A stretch of DNA of 64,000 nt from Chloranthus sessilifolius (Eukaryota; Streptophyta; Magnoliopsida; Chloranthales; Chloranthaceae), in contig CM037587.1 in assembly GCA_021018995.1 (NCBI GenBank), positions 15,439,366-15,503,365 of the forward strand. The letters are read 5' to 3'. A program made the position numbers and the translations under genes. Each line of letters opens with the position of its first letter. Position 1 is the stretch's first letter. A model generated the notes under the pieces. The model was not told the DNA's origin, ran no database searches, and saw only the letters and a list, made by a program, of their open reading frames with translations. Positions 22,643-34,791 of the stretch are shown here, in pieces.

Positions 22643-25493
22643 ATGGCTGATCAAGAGGATACCCTAGCTACCCTTTTCAAAGCCCCTTCCACTAGGAAAT
22701 CCAATAGGCTAACCAAACAGCCCAAGGAGACCCCATCTGCCAAAAGAAAGCTGGTCATGGATCAAGTTGAGAAATCTGTCAATCCCAAGAAAGCTAAGAA
22801 ATCCAAGAAGGCCCAAATCAGTGAAAAAATTATTGAGGAGGCCCCTAAGATAGAACCTAACCCTATACCTGAGCCCAACCCTGTGCCTGACATTCATGAG
22901 TGTGTGCCTAACCATGAGGGGGAACCTGAGGTCAATGTAAACCTATCCACTCCCAATGAATTTGTGGATAAGTTAGGCCTAAACCTACAGATAATTTTTG
23001 ACCTCCCTTATTTTTCGAAGGAAGAAGAGTGCAATGATACTTTGGATTACATGGTGAAAGTAGGCTTGACACCATTATTGACCCCTTTGCAAGAGAAATC
23101 CTACCCTAGGCTGGTCAAATTGTGGTACTAGAACTTGAGGAAGAAGACCAAGCCAGGTTCAACTGAGCCTTGCCTTTTGATTTTGATTGATAACAGGGAG
23201 CTCTTGGTAGATTGCAATGACATTGGGTTGACATTAGGGGCCCCTTTTGTTTTTGATACATCCTATGGTTTGCCAAAACCTGAAAATATGCATTTCAAAG
23301 TAATGACCAGGCAGCTAACTCAGGGCATTATGGGGTCTGAGGAGTCATTAATGAGAAGAGATCTACACCCCAACATGTTGTTCATTGATTCAATTTTGAG
23401 AAAGAATATTTATGTCAGTGGACATCAGCAAGAGAGGAGAACCCTCACAGTGGATGCCCTGTATTTTTTCTCCAAGGGCCAGTTTATGAATGCCTCCAAG
23501 CTGGTATTTGATGCAATGGTGGATGTCAATGACAAAATCTAGAGAGTGCAAGCCTTACCTGGCCTACCTTATAGCAGGCTCCTCATTGCCTTACATAAGA
23601 GAGGAAAATTTGCTTTCCCAAATGATGAGCTAGTGGTGAAGGTGACTCCAAAAGTATTTGGGAAGAGGGCATGGTCTGTTAGTAGGACCCTAATTGGGAA
23701 GAGTAAGAACAAATTTGTAGAGAGTCTTGAAAGAGAAGCCCCTCAGGTAGCCACATCATTAGCTGCACCTGCCATATTTGTTGGTCCAACCCCTTCTTCC
23801 AACTCAGTAGCTACAGCTGAGACCTCTTCATATGTTGGTCCTAGCTCAGAGCTTCCATTTGTACCCTTTGCACCCTTACTCATCCCTTCCACTTCTGTGC
23901 CATTGCCCTCTGTCAGCACTGATATGGCCAGCTTTTCCATCCCATTAGCCTCTCTACTATCCATCCCATTTCCCTTGCCCTCCATTGTAGTCTCCATACC
24001 TCCCAGCACCTTACCCACCCTTTCCACCATTACTACATCCACACCCCAGTAAGCTCCTCTTACCATAGACCCCTTCCCTACCTTATCTTCACTCACCATT
24101 CTAGGCAGCCCATCCATATCAGCCACTGAACCTTTGAGCCCTGCACCAGCTTCATTAGAGCACCTAGCCACTTCTCCCCCTCCATCCATACCTTTTGACA
24201 TTGATCCCAATTTTTCCATCTCACCTCCACACACCCAAGACTAGATAACCAGTGAGGGGTATTCATCCTTGATAAAGTCCATTGTGGACAATGTTGGGCA
24301 TGAATACTCCCCACTACCTGATTCTCCACAACCCACCTCTCCACAGCCTACCCATTTACAGACCACACCAACCCCACATTTTCACCATGCTCACACTTTC
24401 CCATTTTAACCAATTCAACCAATTCAACCTATCTAACCCACAACCCCTTTCATACCTGATCCCCTACCCCAAATACTCAACCTCCTCCTCTCCCTTCAAT
24501 CCCAAGTACTGGCCAATACCCATACCCAATCATCCATTGAGGCCACCCTCCTATCCATGAACTCCACCCTCCAAAATCAGGCCTCCATGCAAACCAGCCT
24601 ACAAGCCATCCAATCCACCTTGTCCCTTTTAACCCAACCATCACAAGAGCCAACTATCCCTACACCTACCCATTTACCTACTCCACCCCCTCCACCCCAA
24701 CCCATTATCCCTCCATTTACACTTATCAATGCTTCCACCCAAACAGACCCTAAACCCTAACCTGTCCCTATCCATCTGCTCCTTATTGCCCCACCTTTGG
24801 ACATCACTCCCCAACAATCCCCACCTGTAGTAGCAACATCTGATGCTACCACAGTTGTCGAACACCTAATTTCCACCTCCTCCATTTCAACCCAAACTGA
24901 GCCTGACCTTGAAGTCCTTCACCCCACCCATGCCATCATCCATCCCCTCCCCATTATTGGCTGGCCCTTCTTCAAGTGCTAAGCAGTCCATACTCCTTGC
25001 CTCTTCCTTTCCTACACCTCCTCGATACTCTACCCTCCTCCATGTCATGCAACAGAACTCATACCTTAAAATGAATGTTGTTCGAGGAATGGCTGCCCTT
25101 CGTAATTCAATCGAGATGCCCTATGTAGCAAAGATAAATCAAATGACCGTGGATTACAACTTTGAGATGCTGAATATATCAAAGGGTTGGCAACGAATTT
25201 TGATTCAATTTGAAGCTCAGAAGCAAGAGGCAGCAACAGAAAAATTGAGAGCAGATGGACTTGAGAAAAGGCTAGCTGCCTCCAGAGAGGTCAGAAAGGC
25301 CACAAGGGATCTGTATGAAAGTAAAGTTCTGTTTGCTAAAAAGAAGGCAAAAATCCTTAAAAGGAGACTTGCTGAACTGATTGGCATAGAACCTGCACAA
25401 GCCACTACCCCTCTAGCCATCTCAACTGCTACTGCTGATAAGGATGAGAGAGGAAAAGGGGTCCACATCAAGGATGAGCCAACAAACAATTGA
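22643..25493 (+). pseudogene. Athila 2 extra 3' ORF, broken
   Basis: It starts MADQEDTLATLFKAPSTRKS at 22643. A lysine-rich, nuclear-localisation-like stretch (KRKLVMDQ... NPKKAKKSKK) is followed by an acidic Pro-rich linker. The conserved extra-ORF domain comes next, with KSYPRLVKLWY near 23100, a segment with GLTLGAPFVFDTSYGLP near 23230 and DALYFFSKGQFMNAS near 23450. A very Pro/Ser/Thr-rich region (about 23750-24980) ends in a helical segment (25060-25400) like the coiled coil of the Athila 1 copy. No signal peptide or membrane span is seen. A few breaks. The domain is the one databases call a putative plant transposon protein; its function is unknown. Confidence 0.7.
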
Positions 25494-27451
25494 GCTTATT
25501 AGACTTGTACATGTCCTTAGTTTGGATGCTTGTGTATATTCTTTTCTGTAGTTCTTTCCCCTTGTAGTGTACATCTTATTGTTTATAAATGGATAGTTTT
25601 GTTTGAAGCTTGTGTCTCATTCTGTTTAGATTAATTTATTTCTCTTATGTTTTTTGCTTGTTTGATTTTCTTGTTTGTGTAAGTTTGTTTGTTCCTTTTA
25701 CTTGCTTTATTGTGTTTCTTATCTTTCCCAAATTACCCTGTTTGTTGGTGTCAGCTTGTTTATTTTTGCTGTCCTTACCCTTTATCTTTGAAGCTGTGAG
25801 GACACTGCTCCTCATAGGTTTGGGGGTGTGGTAGGGTATACCAATGGATAGTTAATATTAATGCAGCCATGAAATTGAAAAAATAAAGTGATTTCCCACC
25901 TGATTTTTGAAATAGAGGAAACTAAAAAACTTTTTAAGACTGAAATGTGTTGCAGTTCTAACATTTTTCATGAAGTGAATGTCAAGCATTTTCAAAAATT
26001 GATGTTTAGTGAACTTGAAAAGAGAGAAAAAAAATGTGAGGATATCCCCCATAAAATGTGATGAAAGGTCATACCCAGTGAGATTTGGGCCTGAGAAAAT
26101 ATCTTTGAAGAGTGTTTTGGCAATTTTTTCTGCTCTAGGGACTGATTGGATCTAATTTTGCTCACTAAAAGTTAGGCAAATCCAAGTTGAAACAACTTGA
26201 CAACGTTCATGACATTGAGGACATGAAGTGAGGCCATCCCTTGGACAGTTTGACCATAAAATTTCTCACCTTTGAACTGCCCTTGATACACACCATTTGA
26301 GCCTTAAAAATCTCAATTTTTCTCTGATAAAAACTAGAAAATTTGAACCCAAAACCCCCTTGACCTGTTTCAGTTCACCCTCAATCTGAGAATTCAGGAA
26401 ATGGAAAGAGAAGTGAGGTGAGAGGGGTAAGGTTTGACATCTGGTTGAAAGAGAAGGCACACTTGGTGGCATTGTGGCATTCTAGCCCATAAAAAGAAAA
26501 ATGGAGAAAAATACAAAAAGCATACAAAAAGAAAAGGAATAAAAAGAAAATAGAAAATCAAAATAATAATATGAGAAAGAGAAGTCATTTTATTAAAAAA
26601 ATTGAAAAGAAGATTAGGAACTGATCACTTCAAATATGAAAATTCAAGAAGTAGCTGAAACTATGTTGAAATGAAGGTTGTGAAGTTGCAAATCACCTCC
26701 TTACCTTACTGATTTCTCAGTTTTGAATCCCATTTTGCCCTTGTATTTTTTATAAACCTCACCTATAAGCCACATTACAACCCAATAAAGAGTCCTTACT
26801 GATCTGAAATTGATTGAGCTGTCATGTGGAGATGAGGATTTGTATAATCTATGGTGAAAAGAGTTAGAAAATTTTAGAAATTAGAGAAATGCCCATGCTC
26901 ATGCTTGCAGTCCTATTTGAGGGCTGTAACTGCTCTTGTGCTGTGTGAAATGATACACCCTTCTATTTTATTTTGAGTGACAGCCCTGGTGAGATTTGGG
27001 TTTGAAATTCAATTTGATTGGGGCAATATCAAAATAGAATTCTCAACTTAAAGGTAAGCTTTGCATTAATTTTCATGCACAATGCCTTGACATAAGCTGA
27101 TTGAGAGTGAAGGAATTATAGCGAAATTTCAGTTTTAAACTGATATTTTTTTCTGCTGAGAATCCCTAGAATTGAATGAACAAGGTGTGGAATGAATTTT
27201 ATTTTGCTTGAATTCTATTTTAACATGTTGCATTGATATTAACTGAATCATTGGAGAAGTTTGTGGGTAACTTCACTGAAAACCCTCAGGAGACTTCCTT
27301 CCTCCACTAGGGATCACCTAGGGGTTTAAAAGGCTTGATGCATATGCTAAATGCATCTGTGTTCCCTACAAAAGTGGCATTTTTTATTTTCAATAATTGT
27401 TTTTTATTTTCTTCTTTGCTCAGGGACTAGAAAAGCTTAGGTTTGGGGGTG
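25494..27451 (+). other. 3' noncoding region of Athila 2 with two polypurine tracts
   Basis: aggtttgggggtg occurs at 25816-25828, soon after the extra ORF, and again at 27439-27451, directly before the LTR. Sequence between them is AT-rich and noncoding. Two tracts may mean two plus-strand priming sites (inference). Confidence 0.6.
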
Positions 27452-27986
27452 TGTTAAGCAGTGAAAAATACCATTTTTCACCTCCTAACCTAACCTTTGA
27501 TGGATCTTTGAGCTGACTAATAATGTGTTTTGAGTGTATTTTGTAGATAAGCAATAAATTACAGTCTTAGTGCAGACATCCACCTAAAATAGCCAAAGAA
27601 GCTTCTCATACATCACAACATGTGCTCAGATAGCCCAAAGCCAGCCAAGCAGCCCATAGAGCCTTAGAAGTTCATGAGAATGTCTTGAGCCAAACTGGGT
27701 ATGCTTGGAACCAAGAGCAGTTGCAAGGAATGAAGATTAAACCCACCAAGAGGCTGCTGAGTGTTAAACAAATGAAGAACATAAACACATGATTGTATGC
27801 CAGCTGTGGAAACAAAAGACACAACCTGTCGAGAGGATAAGCTAACCTGTTGATAGGTTTCGATGCTTAGAATTAAGCTATCGAGAGGTTGGAGGTATAA
27901 CAGAAGATCTTGTCGAGAGCTTCCCAGTACCCGTCGAGAGGTTGGAGGCACAACAGAAGATCCTGTCGAGAGCTTCCCAGAACCTG
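27452..27986 (+). repeat. Athila 2 3' LTR, truncated
   Basis: It begins TGTTAAGCAGTGAAAAATAC and runs parallel to 31305-31760 of the solo LTR. It ends in two tandem copies of a roughly 53-base unit (gtcgagaggttggagg... gagcttcccag, about 27880-27986), immediately before minus-strand Tat sequence. About 1.7 kb of LTR is missing relative to the solo LTR. Confidence 0.85.
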
Positions 27987-28849
27987 TTTCTTCAACGATT
28001 GGGGTAGGGCCATGCTCAAAATCGATGTACCGTTTAAGGAGTTCATTGAGAAGCTCCTTAGTAAGGATTTCCTCGTCCAGACTCGTGACTCCTACCTCTT
28101 CTTATATTTCTACAGGAAAGGGGTCAATTTCTCGTGGGACGGGTATTTCAATTAAGGCATCTTTTTCTTTAATTTTCTTGAGAATTTTGAAGACAATTTT
28201 TTTTGGATTTTATATTTTTTCTATGTTTTTAACTTTTTCTTTTTCTATTTTTTATTTTTTTCTTTTTCTTCAGGGATCGGCCCTTAGTAGGGCGGGTCTT
28301 TATACGTACATGGTGTTGCCTACCAAGGGCTAACCTCACTTTTTATAGGTTGTTTTTTTTTGAGAAGCGGGTGCCGAATTTTAGGCCACTCATCGCTTCT
28401 AGAGTTTGGGGCATGGATGCCCAATTCCTTACCTACCATGCTTCACCTTTACCTATTCGGATGGAGGGAGTTGGCTGATATGATTCCTCGGAGTCTGGCT
28501 TCATCATGTTGATCCTGGGTTCATCTGAGATTCTCTCCTCAAATGTCAGCAAGGTCCTGTGGTAGTTTACCACAAGGGTAGATTGTGCAGGTATGGAAAA
28601 CTCTTCCATAAAAGGCTATAGAGCTACCAGGTCTATTTTCAGGTTGGGAGGGATTATTTGGGGATTGGTGGGGTGTGCAGGGGCTGCCGGTTTGTGTGGG
28701 GTTAATTGTGTTGCCCCATTCTGATCGGTCTTCACAATCCCGGTGCTCACAAAGGTGTTTCGGATGTGAGGTCTAGAGCAGGGTTCTTCCTCTAGGTTTA
28801 TTCCCCTGGCCCTTACTGCAGCAACGGTTCAAGCCTTTTCCTTAGCCTT
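27987..28849 (-). other. Intron-like zone and pol N-terminal end of minus-strand Tat
   Basis: Read on the minus strand, this matches the region between G-patch and RT in the plus-strand element (41080-41960): a short stretch of pol ahead of RT near 27987-28165, and an A-rich zone with one copy of the cctataaaaagtgag word, tandemly doubled in the sister. Tat/Ogre relatives are known to splice out an intron between protease and RT. No intact gene. Confidence 0.5.
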
Positions 28850-29800
28850 TCACACTTCTTCTTCTGTGGAATTATAGCCTAACCAAAATCTGATCTGCTG
28901 CCCGCCATTGGCCTTGACTGGCTCTCTCCTTCCTTGTAATCGGGGTCCTAATCCCTTTCCTTTTTGATAGCCCAATTTCTGAAGCATGGTTACAGCCACC
29001 ATCATTCCGCCTTCGATTTTCAAGGTGATGCTTTCTGGGGGCTCTGGGACTACCACCGATACCTCATATTCAAAGCTGTGGAGGTTTGTATCTTTGGTCG
29101 TGTGCGGCGCATCTAGTACTTTGGGGTTCTCAATGCTGTGGGTGACTTTTTCTCTTTCATCATGCTCTTCACCTATAATGGTGATGATCTTCTGCCCAGA
29201 CACAAATTTAAGATTTTGATGTAATGTCGACGGAATTGCCCCAACCTCATGTAACCAAGGGCGCCCTAATAACAGCTTGAAGGAGGACTTGATGTCCATT
29301 ACTTGAAACGGTATGGAAAAGTTCATTGGCCTAATTACGAGCTCAAGGTCAAGTTCCCCCATTATCTCTTCTCTTGTGCTATCAAAACCTTTGGCGCTGG
29401 TTTTTGTCGGTCTCAACATATATGGATCTATCCATATATGTTGAGACCCATTGTCGATCAATGGCACTGGTTTTTGGTAGCGGTCCTCCAAGGGCACACA
29501 TTTAAAGCAGACCCATTGTTGATCAATACTAATGGGATTATCATATTTCTAGTCTCCACAATGATATTGAGAGATTTAGAATGATCATTTCCCTCCTCCG
29601 ATAAATCAGCATCCAAAAAAGAAATGGCATTGGGAGCCATCACCTGCCCGATTATCTGCCCGACCTCATTTAGGCTTACTTGGAGAGACACACGCGCATT
29701 CTTTAATGCCCCCATCAGGGCTTGGAAGTGAAGCGGGGAAGTCATTAGCAGATCCCAGACAGTGATATGGGCAAGCATTCTCCTAAGCTGGGTTTCAAGT
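28850..29800 (-). pseudogene. Tat protease and G-patch region, minus strand
   Basis: Aspartic protease text is visible: PLVLINNGSALNVCP near 29530 (the D-S/T-G position reads N-N-G), then KSSFKLLLGRPWLHE near 29280. A G-patch-like segment, MLQKLGYQKGKGLGPRLQG, follows near 28970. The plus-strand Tat has the same arrangement (40354-40930). A few breaks. Confidence 0.75.
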
Positions 29801-31299
29801 ATGTGCTCTCCGCTTATTTTCTCAAATGGGTTTACCGCAATAGTATCCTTTTTTCCCTCTGGTTGCGCTGGTGCTAGTATTGGTGCATCTGGTTGCTAGG
29901 AGATCTTTCCTGACCTAGTGATGAAATCCACTACCCCCTCCCTGCTGTTATCGACATTGATATCTATTTGATCGTCACTGAGCGGGACTTGATGGGGATC
30001 GTAGGTTAGTCCTGGGATTTGAAATGGGATGACAGGGGGTATTAGAGGTGTTGGTACCGATGGATTGGGATGGGTGGGGATCACCTGGTTAACAGATGGA
30101 AGGATGGAGCAAGTGAGCTAAATGGGGTCGGTGAGGTTTGTCGATGACTATATTGGGGGTGATGTGATAGGGGTGGGCCATTGATAATTGGCTGGTGATG
30201 GATGGGGATGGGGGACGTAATCGGCCATTGGATAGTTGGCAAGGGTGGAGGTATATGGTTGGTATGAATTGATTTGGACAGTTGACAGGAGCTGGCAATC
30301 AGAAATATGTCCTAAGGTCTAAGGGTTCTATTGGCGGTGCAGGGTTAGGAAAATAATCGGCTAAATTCAGGGGTTCAATCACCCCAATGTTTCTATCCTC
30401 CCGATCTCTTTGTCGTGGTGCTATAAACTCTTCATGGGCATGGATATAATCTGATGGATCAAACTCCTCATTATCTTCTTCTAGTATGCTCGTAGTCGGT
30501 CTTGGGTTTGCCCCTCTTGGTGGGTGTGGGGGTAGCGGTACCTGTTGAATGTTGGCATGTTGGTTGGCTTGGGGGAGTGTGGGAGGGATGATTTTACAGG
30601 CCTCTATCAAGTCTTGTATTGCATGTTTCAAAGGAAAACAATGATCAGTTGGGTGGCTTAGTCCCTGATGGATGTTATAATGGGTGTTAGGGTCATAATT
30701 TCTTGAGATCAGATTCGGCGGTGGTCGTGGCTGGAGTGCTGTGACCAGACCCTTTTCAATTAACGATGGCAACAAAATGTTCAGTGACTGCCCCAAGGGT
30801 GTGAAGACTCGATCAAAATGGGCTTTTCTTTGTTCCGGGGTCGTCTGTGCTCCCTAGCCATTTCTGATTCTCTGTATCAGCTCGCTTCTGGGTGGGGTTG
30901 ACTGGGCTGCCCTAAATTGGAATGGGGTCGAGCTGATAACGGGTCGCATATTATCAACTGTCTACACATCTGCCCTGGTTCTTCTTTCATTTCTCTGATC
31001 GGCAAACTTTCAGACCCCGCTGTTTGCAGTTTTATTCAAACGCCCTTCTCGTATCACATCCTCACAGTGATTGGCGTTCCTAACCAAACCAACAAAACTG
31101 AATTGCTGTTGGTATTCCAAAAAGTTTGAGATGACTGGCAGGGTATTTTTTGATATCATTTCAATCTGCTTATCGTCGGGTATTCTGTTCTTGACCTGAG
31201 ATGCTAGTGCCCTCCATCGCCCAAGATAATCACTAAATGCTTCGTCGGGTTTCTACTTTAATCGACCTAGATCAGATTTTCTGGGCTCAATGTCTATGT
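29801..31299 (-). pseudogene. Tat gag C-terminal region, minus strand, broken
   Basis: It includes GQSLNILLPSLIEKGLV near 30780, a histidine/cysteine segment HYNIHQGLSHPTDHC near 30680, a Pro-rich stretch and a strongly acidic DNEEFDPSDYIH patch near 30470. All of these have counterparts at 38870-39300 in the plus-strand Tat. The target site of the solo LTR lies in the capsid part. Confidence 0.75.
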
Positions 31300-31304
31300 T
31301 GTAG
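31300..31304. repeat. Left target-site duplication TGTAG
   Basis: TGTAG directly before the LTR start TGTTAAGC; its copy is at 50289-50293. Confidence 0.85.
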
Positions 31305-31675
31305 TGTTAAGCAGTGAAAAATACAAATTTTCATCTCCTAACCTGACCTTTGATGGACCTTTGAGCTGACTAATAATGTGTTTTGAGTGTATTTTGTAGA
31401 TTAGTAATAAATTGCAGTCTTAATGCAGACATCCATCTAAAATGGCCAAAGAAGCTGCTCATACATCTCAACATGTTCTAAGACAGCCCAAAGCCAGCCA
31501 AGCAGCCCACAAAGCCTTAGAAGTTCATGAGAATGGCTTGAGCTCAACTGGGTATGCTTGGAACCAAGAGAAGTTGCAAGGAATGAAGATTAAACCCACC
31601 AAGAGGTTACTGAGTGTTGAATAAATAAAGAACGCAACATAGGATTGTATGCCAGCTGTGGAAATAAAGGACACA

Positions 31676-32310
31676 ACCTGTCGAGAGGATAAGTTAACCT
31701 GTCGACAGGTTTGGATGCTTAGAATTAAGTTGTCGAGAGATTGGAGGCATAACAGAAGATCCTGTCGAAAGGTTTTAGAAATAAAAGCCAACTTGTCGAG
31801 AGGAGCGAAGTTGGAAATATGAAGATCTTGCGAGGTTCCAGTACCTATCGAGAGGTTGGAGGTACAATTGTGGATCCTATCAAGAGGATACCTAGAGGTG
31901 CAGAAGAAGTCGAGAGGTTCCAGATACTTATCGTGAGGTTCAATTGAACTTGTCGAACAGTGCAAGGCAACCTATCGACAACTTACCTAAAGCTATGCTC
32001 ATTCTCGTGAGGATTGAGCTAACCTGTCGAGCACTCAACTAAAGACCGTATAACAAGTTGACAAGTTGACTATAACTTGTCGAGAGGATGAATGAAGAAC
32101 TGGATAAAAGGTGAAGATGTACTCCAATCCTGTCGACCAGTTCACATGAACCTGCCGAGATGTACTCCAATCCTGTCGAGAAAGCTCCGCCTATTGAGAG
32201 CTACTCCATCCTATCGAAGTGACTGGTGGGAAGACTCATTAACCTGTCGGCTAGTCACCAAACTTGTCGAAAGCCATTTCAACCCGTTGAGAGGTTCTCA
32301 GAACCTCTCG
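31676..32310. repeat. Athila palindromic words in LTR U3
   Basis: About 22 variants of aacctgtcgagaggtt. One at about 31696 is the full palindrome AACCTGTCGACAGGTT. Spacing is 20-40 bases, and the array ends about 270 bases upstream of the TATA box. Confidence 0.9.
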
Positions 32311-32579
32311 ACATTCGAATTAGGAACTTCTCATAGCAGCTGCCACACGCTAATGCTTGGTGCACACATTGTAAAGTACGTCAGCGACCCCTGGGGGTAT
32401 TTTTGGTATGCAACTAGGCACGAATGGGAATCCTAACTACCTCAGTGTATTTACCAGTTTTGAACCAATGGGGAAAGATCTTCTAGAAGAGAAATTAGCC
32501 ACATCAGCAGCTCAGAATAACAAAATTATTCTCTTGAGCTTTGATTGGCTGAAACAGATCTGAGAAGAGAGGAGAAGAG

Positions 32580-32587
32580 TATAAAAG
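32580..32587 (+). promoter_or_regulatory. TATA box of Athila-type LTR
   Basis: TATAAAAG in gaagagtataaaagcttgaag, after the palindrome array and before the (TC)n leader. Confidence 0.7.
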
Positions 32588-32660
32588 CTTGAAGAAATTA
32601 CAGAGCGAGCATCCAGAAATTGGGGAGAACTAGAGCCAAATCCAATTTCTCTCTAAAAAT

Positions 32661-32684
32661 TCTCTCTCTCTCTCTCTCTCTCTC
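32661..32684 (+). repeat. (TC)n microsatellite
   Basis: About twelve TC units in the LTR leader region. Confidence 0.9.
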
Positions 32685-33153
32685 TTCTTTCTTCCCCATT
32701 CTTCTCCTAGCCAATTATGGTTGGCTAAACCTCTTTGGTAATTAGGGTGAGGTTGAGAGGTGTAAATTGAGAGGTTCAAAGCTTTGTAGGAGGATTAGGT
32801 GTTGCACAGATTACAGATCTAAGAGCAATTGATTGTAAGTTGTATTGATTTAGTAATTGTTGAATGTAAAGGTAATTTAGATCCATAGATCTTTTGATTG
32901 CCATTTGATTTTCCTAGATCTAATATCCCTGTGGATGCTTGAGCTTGTAGCCTTGCATCCACAACATCTGCAATGGTTTAGATGTTCCAATTAAGATCCC
33001 TAAATTGGAACAATCTCTGGGATGATCTGTGACCATTCGAGTGGACAGATCATAGCCTTAGGATTGCTTCAATTCTCTAGTTGAGAATGGATTCTTATAC
33101 CTTGCATCTGAGCTTATAGCCAGATGAAGGATTGCTACAAACCAGTTCCCTGC

Positions 33154-33158
33154 ACTGC
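33154..33158. repeat. Left target-site duplication ACTGC
   Basis: ACTGC directly before the 5' Tat LTR; its copy is at 49882-49886. Confidence 0.85.
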
Positions 33159-33548
33159 AGTAGACACCCAAATTTGGCCCAAGGCCTGATTGAAATACCT
33201 TTTGAGAGAGGTGCAATTCATAGCTTTTGATGGCATGTATGAAACCCTTAAGAATCACTCCAAACCCTTAGGAATCACCCTAGATCCCTTAGGAACCTAT
33301 CTCGAACCTTTAGAAACCAATCCCGACCCTTAGAACCCATTTCGAACCCTAAACCTAACCTTCTCGGGTAATGGATGAAGAGTGGTATACTTGGACTATC
33401 TAAGTTCTTTTACTAATATTATATCATATACCATTGGAAAGAGGACTTCTCCAGCTTTCCAATAAGCCAAATATCATTTCAATCAGAGTTGTATATCAAA
33501 AGTTATGATCATTTGAAAATCGGGCTATTTTTGGAGGGATTTTTGCCT

Positions 33549-33763
33549 GGTGCAACTAATAGTTGTGCCAAGCCATTTTCCCCCTGAATTTGCCTGGCGC
33601 AACTAATAGTTGCGCCAAGCCTTTTTCCACCAGAAATGACCTGGCGTAATTAATAGTTGCGCCAGATAAAAATGGGTCCCCCACCTCTCACGAAGCCAAC
33701 TTCCAGGCTACTGTTTATTACTGTTTTATTGTACATATGCCTGGCGCAACTATTAGTTGCGCC
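33549..33763. repeat. Four type-A palindromes in 5' LTR
   Basis: At 33549-33569, 33596-33616, 33643-33663 and 33743-33763, each 21 bases with 10-base arms. The second and fourth are perfect; the others carry a few mostly CpG-type changes. Confidence 0.9.
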
Positions 33764-34047
33764 GAGCATATGAACAGTGACTGTTGGATTTTGCCTCGAA
33801 TTTCATGTTTGGGGTTTGACTTGTTGACCACCTCGACCTTTGGGGTGTGTTTTGTTAGTTCTGTTACACCCTTTTGAAGCCTATTTGCACCCCTTTAAGT
33901 GGCTTAAGGCCTCACCCCATCATCCACCATTGGAGGACCTTCTCACACATTTCAAGGCTCCAAAAATCCTAGGAAACCTTAGATGGCCCATTACCTAATT
34001 CCTAATCTTACTTAGCCTCTAAGTAGCCTCCTAATCCACCCATTTCC

Positions 34048-34055
34048 TATAAATA
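34048..34055 (+). promoter_or_regulatory. TATA box of 5' LTR
   Basis: TATAAATA in cctataaatagagcc, about 285 bases after the last palindrome. Confidence 0.75.
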
Positions 34056-34773
34056 GAGCCCCCCTCCCCTTGGTTTAAGGGTTGAGAATTTCTATCTAAC
34101 AGAGAAAGAGCTTAAAGTGAGAAGATCTTTCTCCCTTTGGTGCACACCCCCCATACAAATTCCAGAATTCACAAAACTCCTTTAGACCTTAGCATTTCAT
34201 AGAAAACCCTTAGGTTAGATTTGTGTGATCCCCTAGCCTCCCTTTCCTACCTCTTAGCTTCAAGCCTTAAGAGTTAGAACCACACTTACCACAATACAAA
34301 GCCTTCAAGAGCTCATCAAAGCAAGCCACGCAAGGCTCTCCTATGGTGCTACAAGGGCTCCGGCTCTCCCCTTTCTTCTCCTATCTCTTTCTAGCTCCCT
34401 CCATCCTCCCATTTACGCTGTTACGCCACCAACTTTTCGGTAGGAACGGAGGGGCACAAATAGGATTCTAAATCCTTTTGGGCAAGAGGAAGCTATTTTC
34501 TTTTCTTTTACTTCATTTTATTTTTGGCCATTAGTAGAGACCGCATTAAGTGGGTTGATCGGGTGCCTAACACGTTCCCGATCGATAATCGAAGCCCCTA
34601 CCCAAGAGCCTTTAGTGTGGACCAGATTTAGAGTTATATTTTTAGCACTTCGGTGCTCATAAAAATGAACTATGTATCCCGGGACACCAAAAGCTCTGGG
34701 TGGCAACTCTATATTTTTAGTTAGAGAGTGCATCGTCGTGAGGGGAACATCAAAAATCCTACGGTTGCACAAA

Positions 34774-34791
34774 TGGCGACTCTGCTGGGGA
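34774..34791 (+). other. Primer-binding site of Tat element
   Basis: TGGCGACTCTGCTGGGGA starts two bases after the LTR end. This sequence type is typical of Tat/Ogre elements, where the primer is usually given as tRNA-Arg. Confidence 0.85.

Larger units (their letters stand above)
18429..27986 (+). mobile_element. Athila-type Ty3/gypsy element 2, truncated at both ends
   Basis: Order: pol from before RT through integrase (18447-21574), a palindromic-word region (21825-22296), the extra ORF (22643-25493), a noncoding 3' region and a truncated 3' LTR (27452-27986). The 5' LTR, primer-binding site and gag are missing. The LTR start TGTTAAGCAG matches the solo LTR at 31305, so both belong to one family. 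Broken, with roughly ten breaks in pol and the extra ORF. Confidence 0.85.
27987..31304 (-). mobile_element. Minus-strand Tat element, left arm (gag 3' part, protease, G-patch, start of pol)
   Basis: Its minus-strand text follows that of the plus-strand Tat: the pre-RT stretch near 28000 matches 41780-41930, an A/T-rich intron-like zone lies near 28170-28280, then the G-patch, protease and gag C-terminal part. It ends at the solo LTR target site. RT, integrase and the 3' LTR are lost at 27987. The other arm is 50289-55079. Several breaks. Confidence 0.85.
31305..33158 (+). mobile_element. Athila-type solo LTR, left part
   Basis: It begins TGTTAAGCAGTGAAAAATAC, like the Athila 2 3' LTR. Its right part is 49887-50288, ending ...GCAGCACAACA. 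Together they make about 2256 bases, with TGTAG on both outer sides and no internal Athila region, so it is a solo LTR into which a Tat element later jumped. It contains the palindromic words (31676-32310), a TATA box (32580) and a (TC)n tract. Confidence 0.85.
33159..34771 (+). repeat. Tat 5' LTR (type A)
   Basis: It runs from AGTAGACACC (TGTAGACACC in the 3' copy) to CGGTTGCACA, 1613 bases. Palindromes are at 33549-33763 and the TATA box is at 34048. Confidence 0.93.

Noticed and set aside
23743-24344. Gly/Met-rich open frames on the minus strand
   Set aside because: Antisense to the Pro/Ser/Thr-rich part of the Athila 2 extra ORF.
33549-33763. Palindromes as transcription terminators
   Set aside because: No T-run follows, they lie upstream of the TATA box, and the DNA is eukaryotic.
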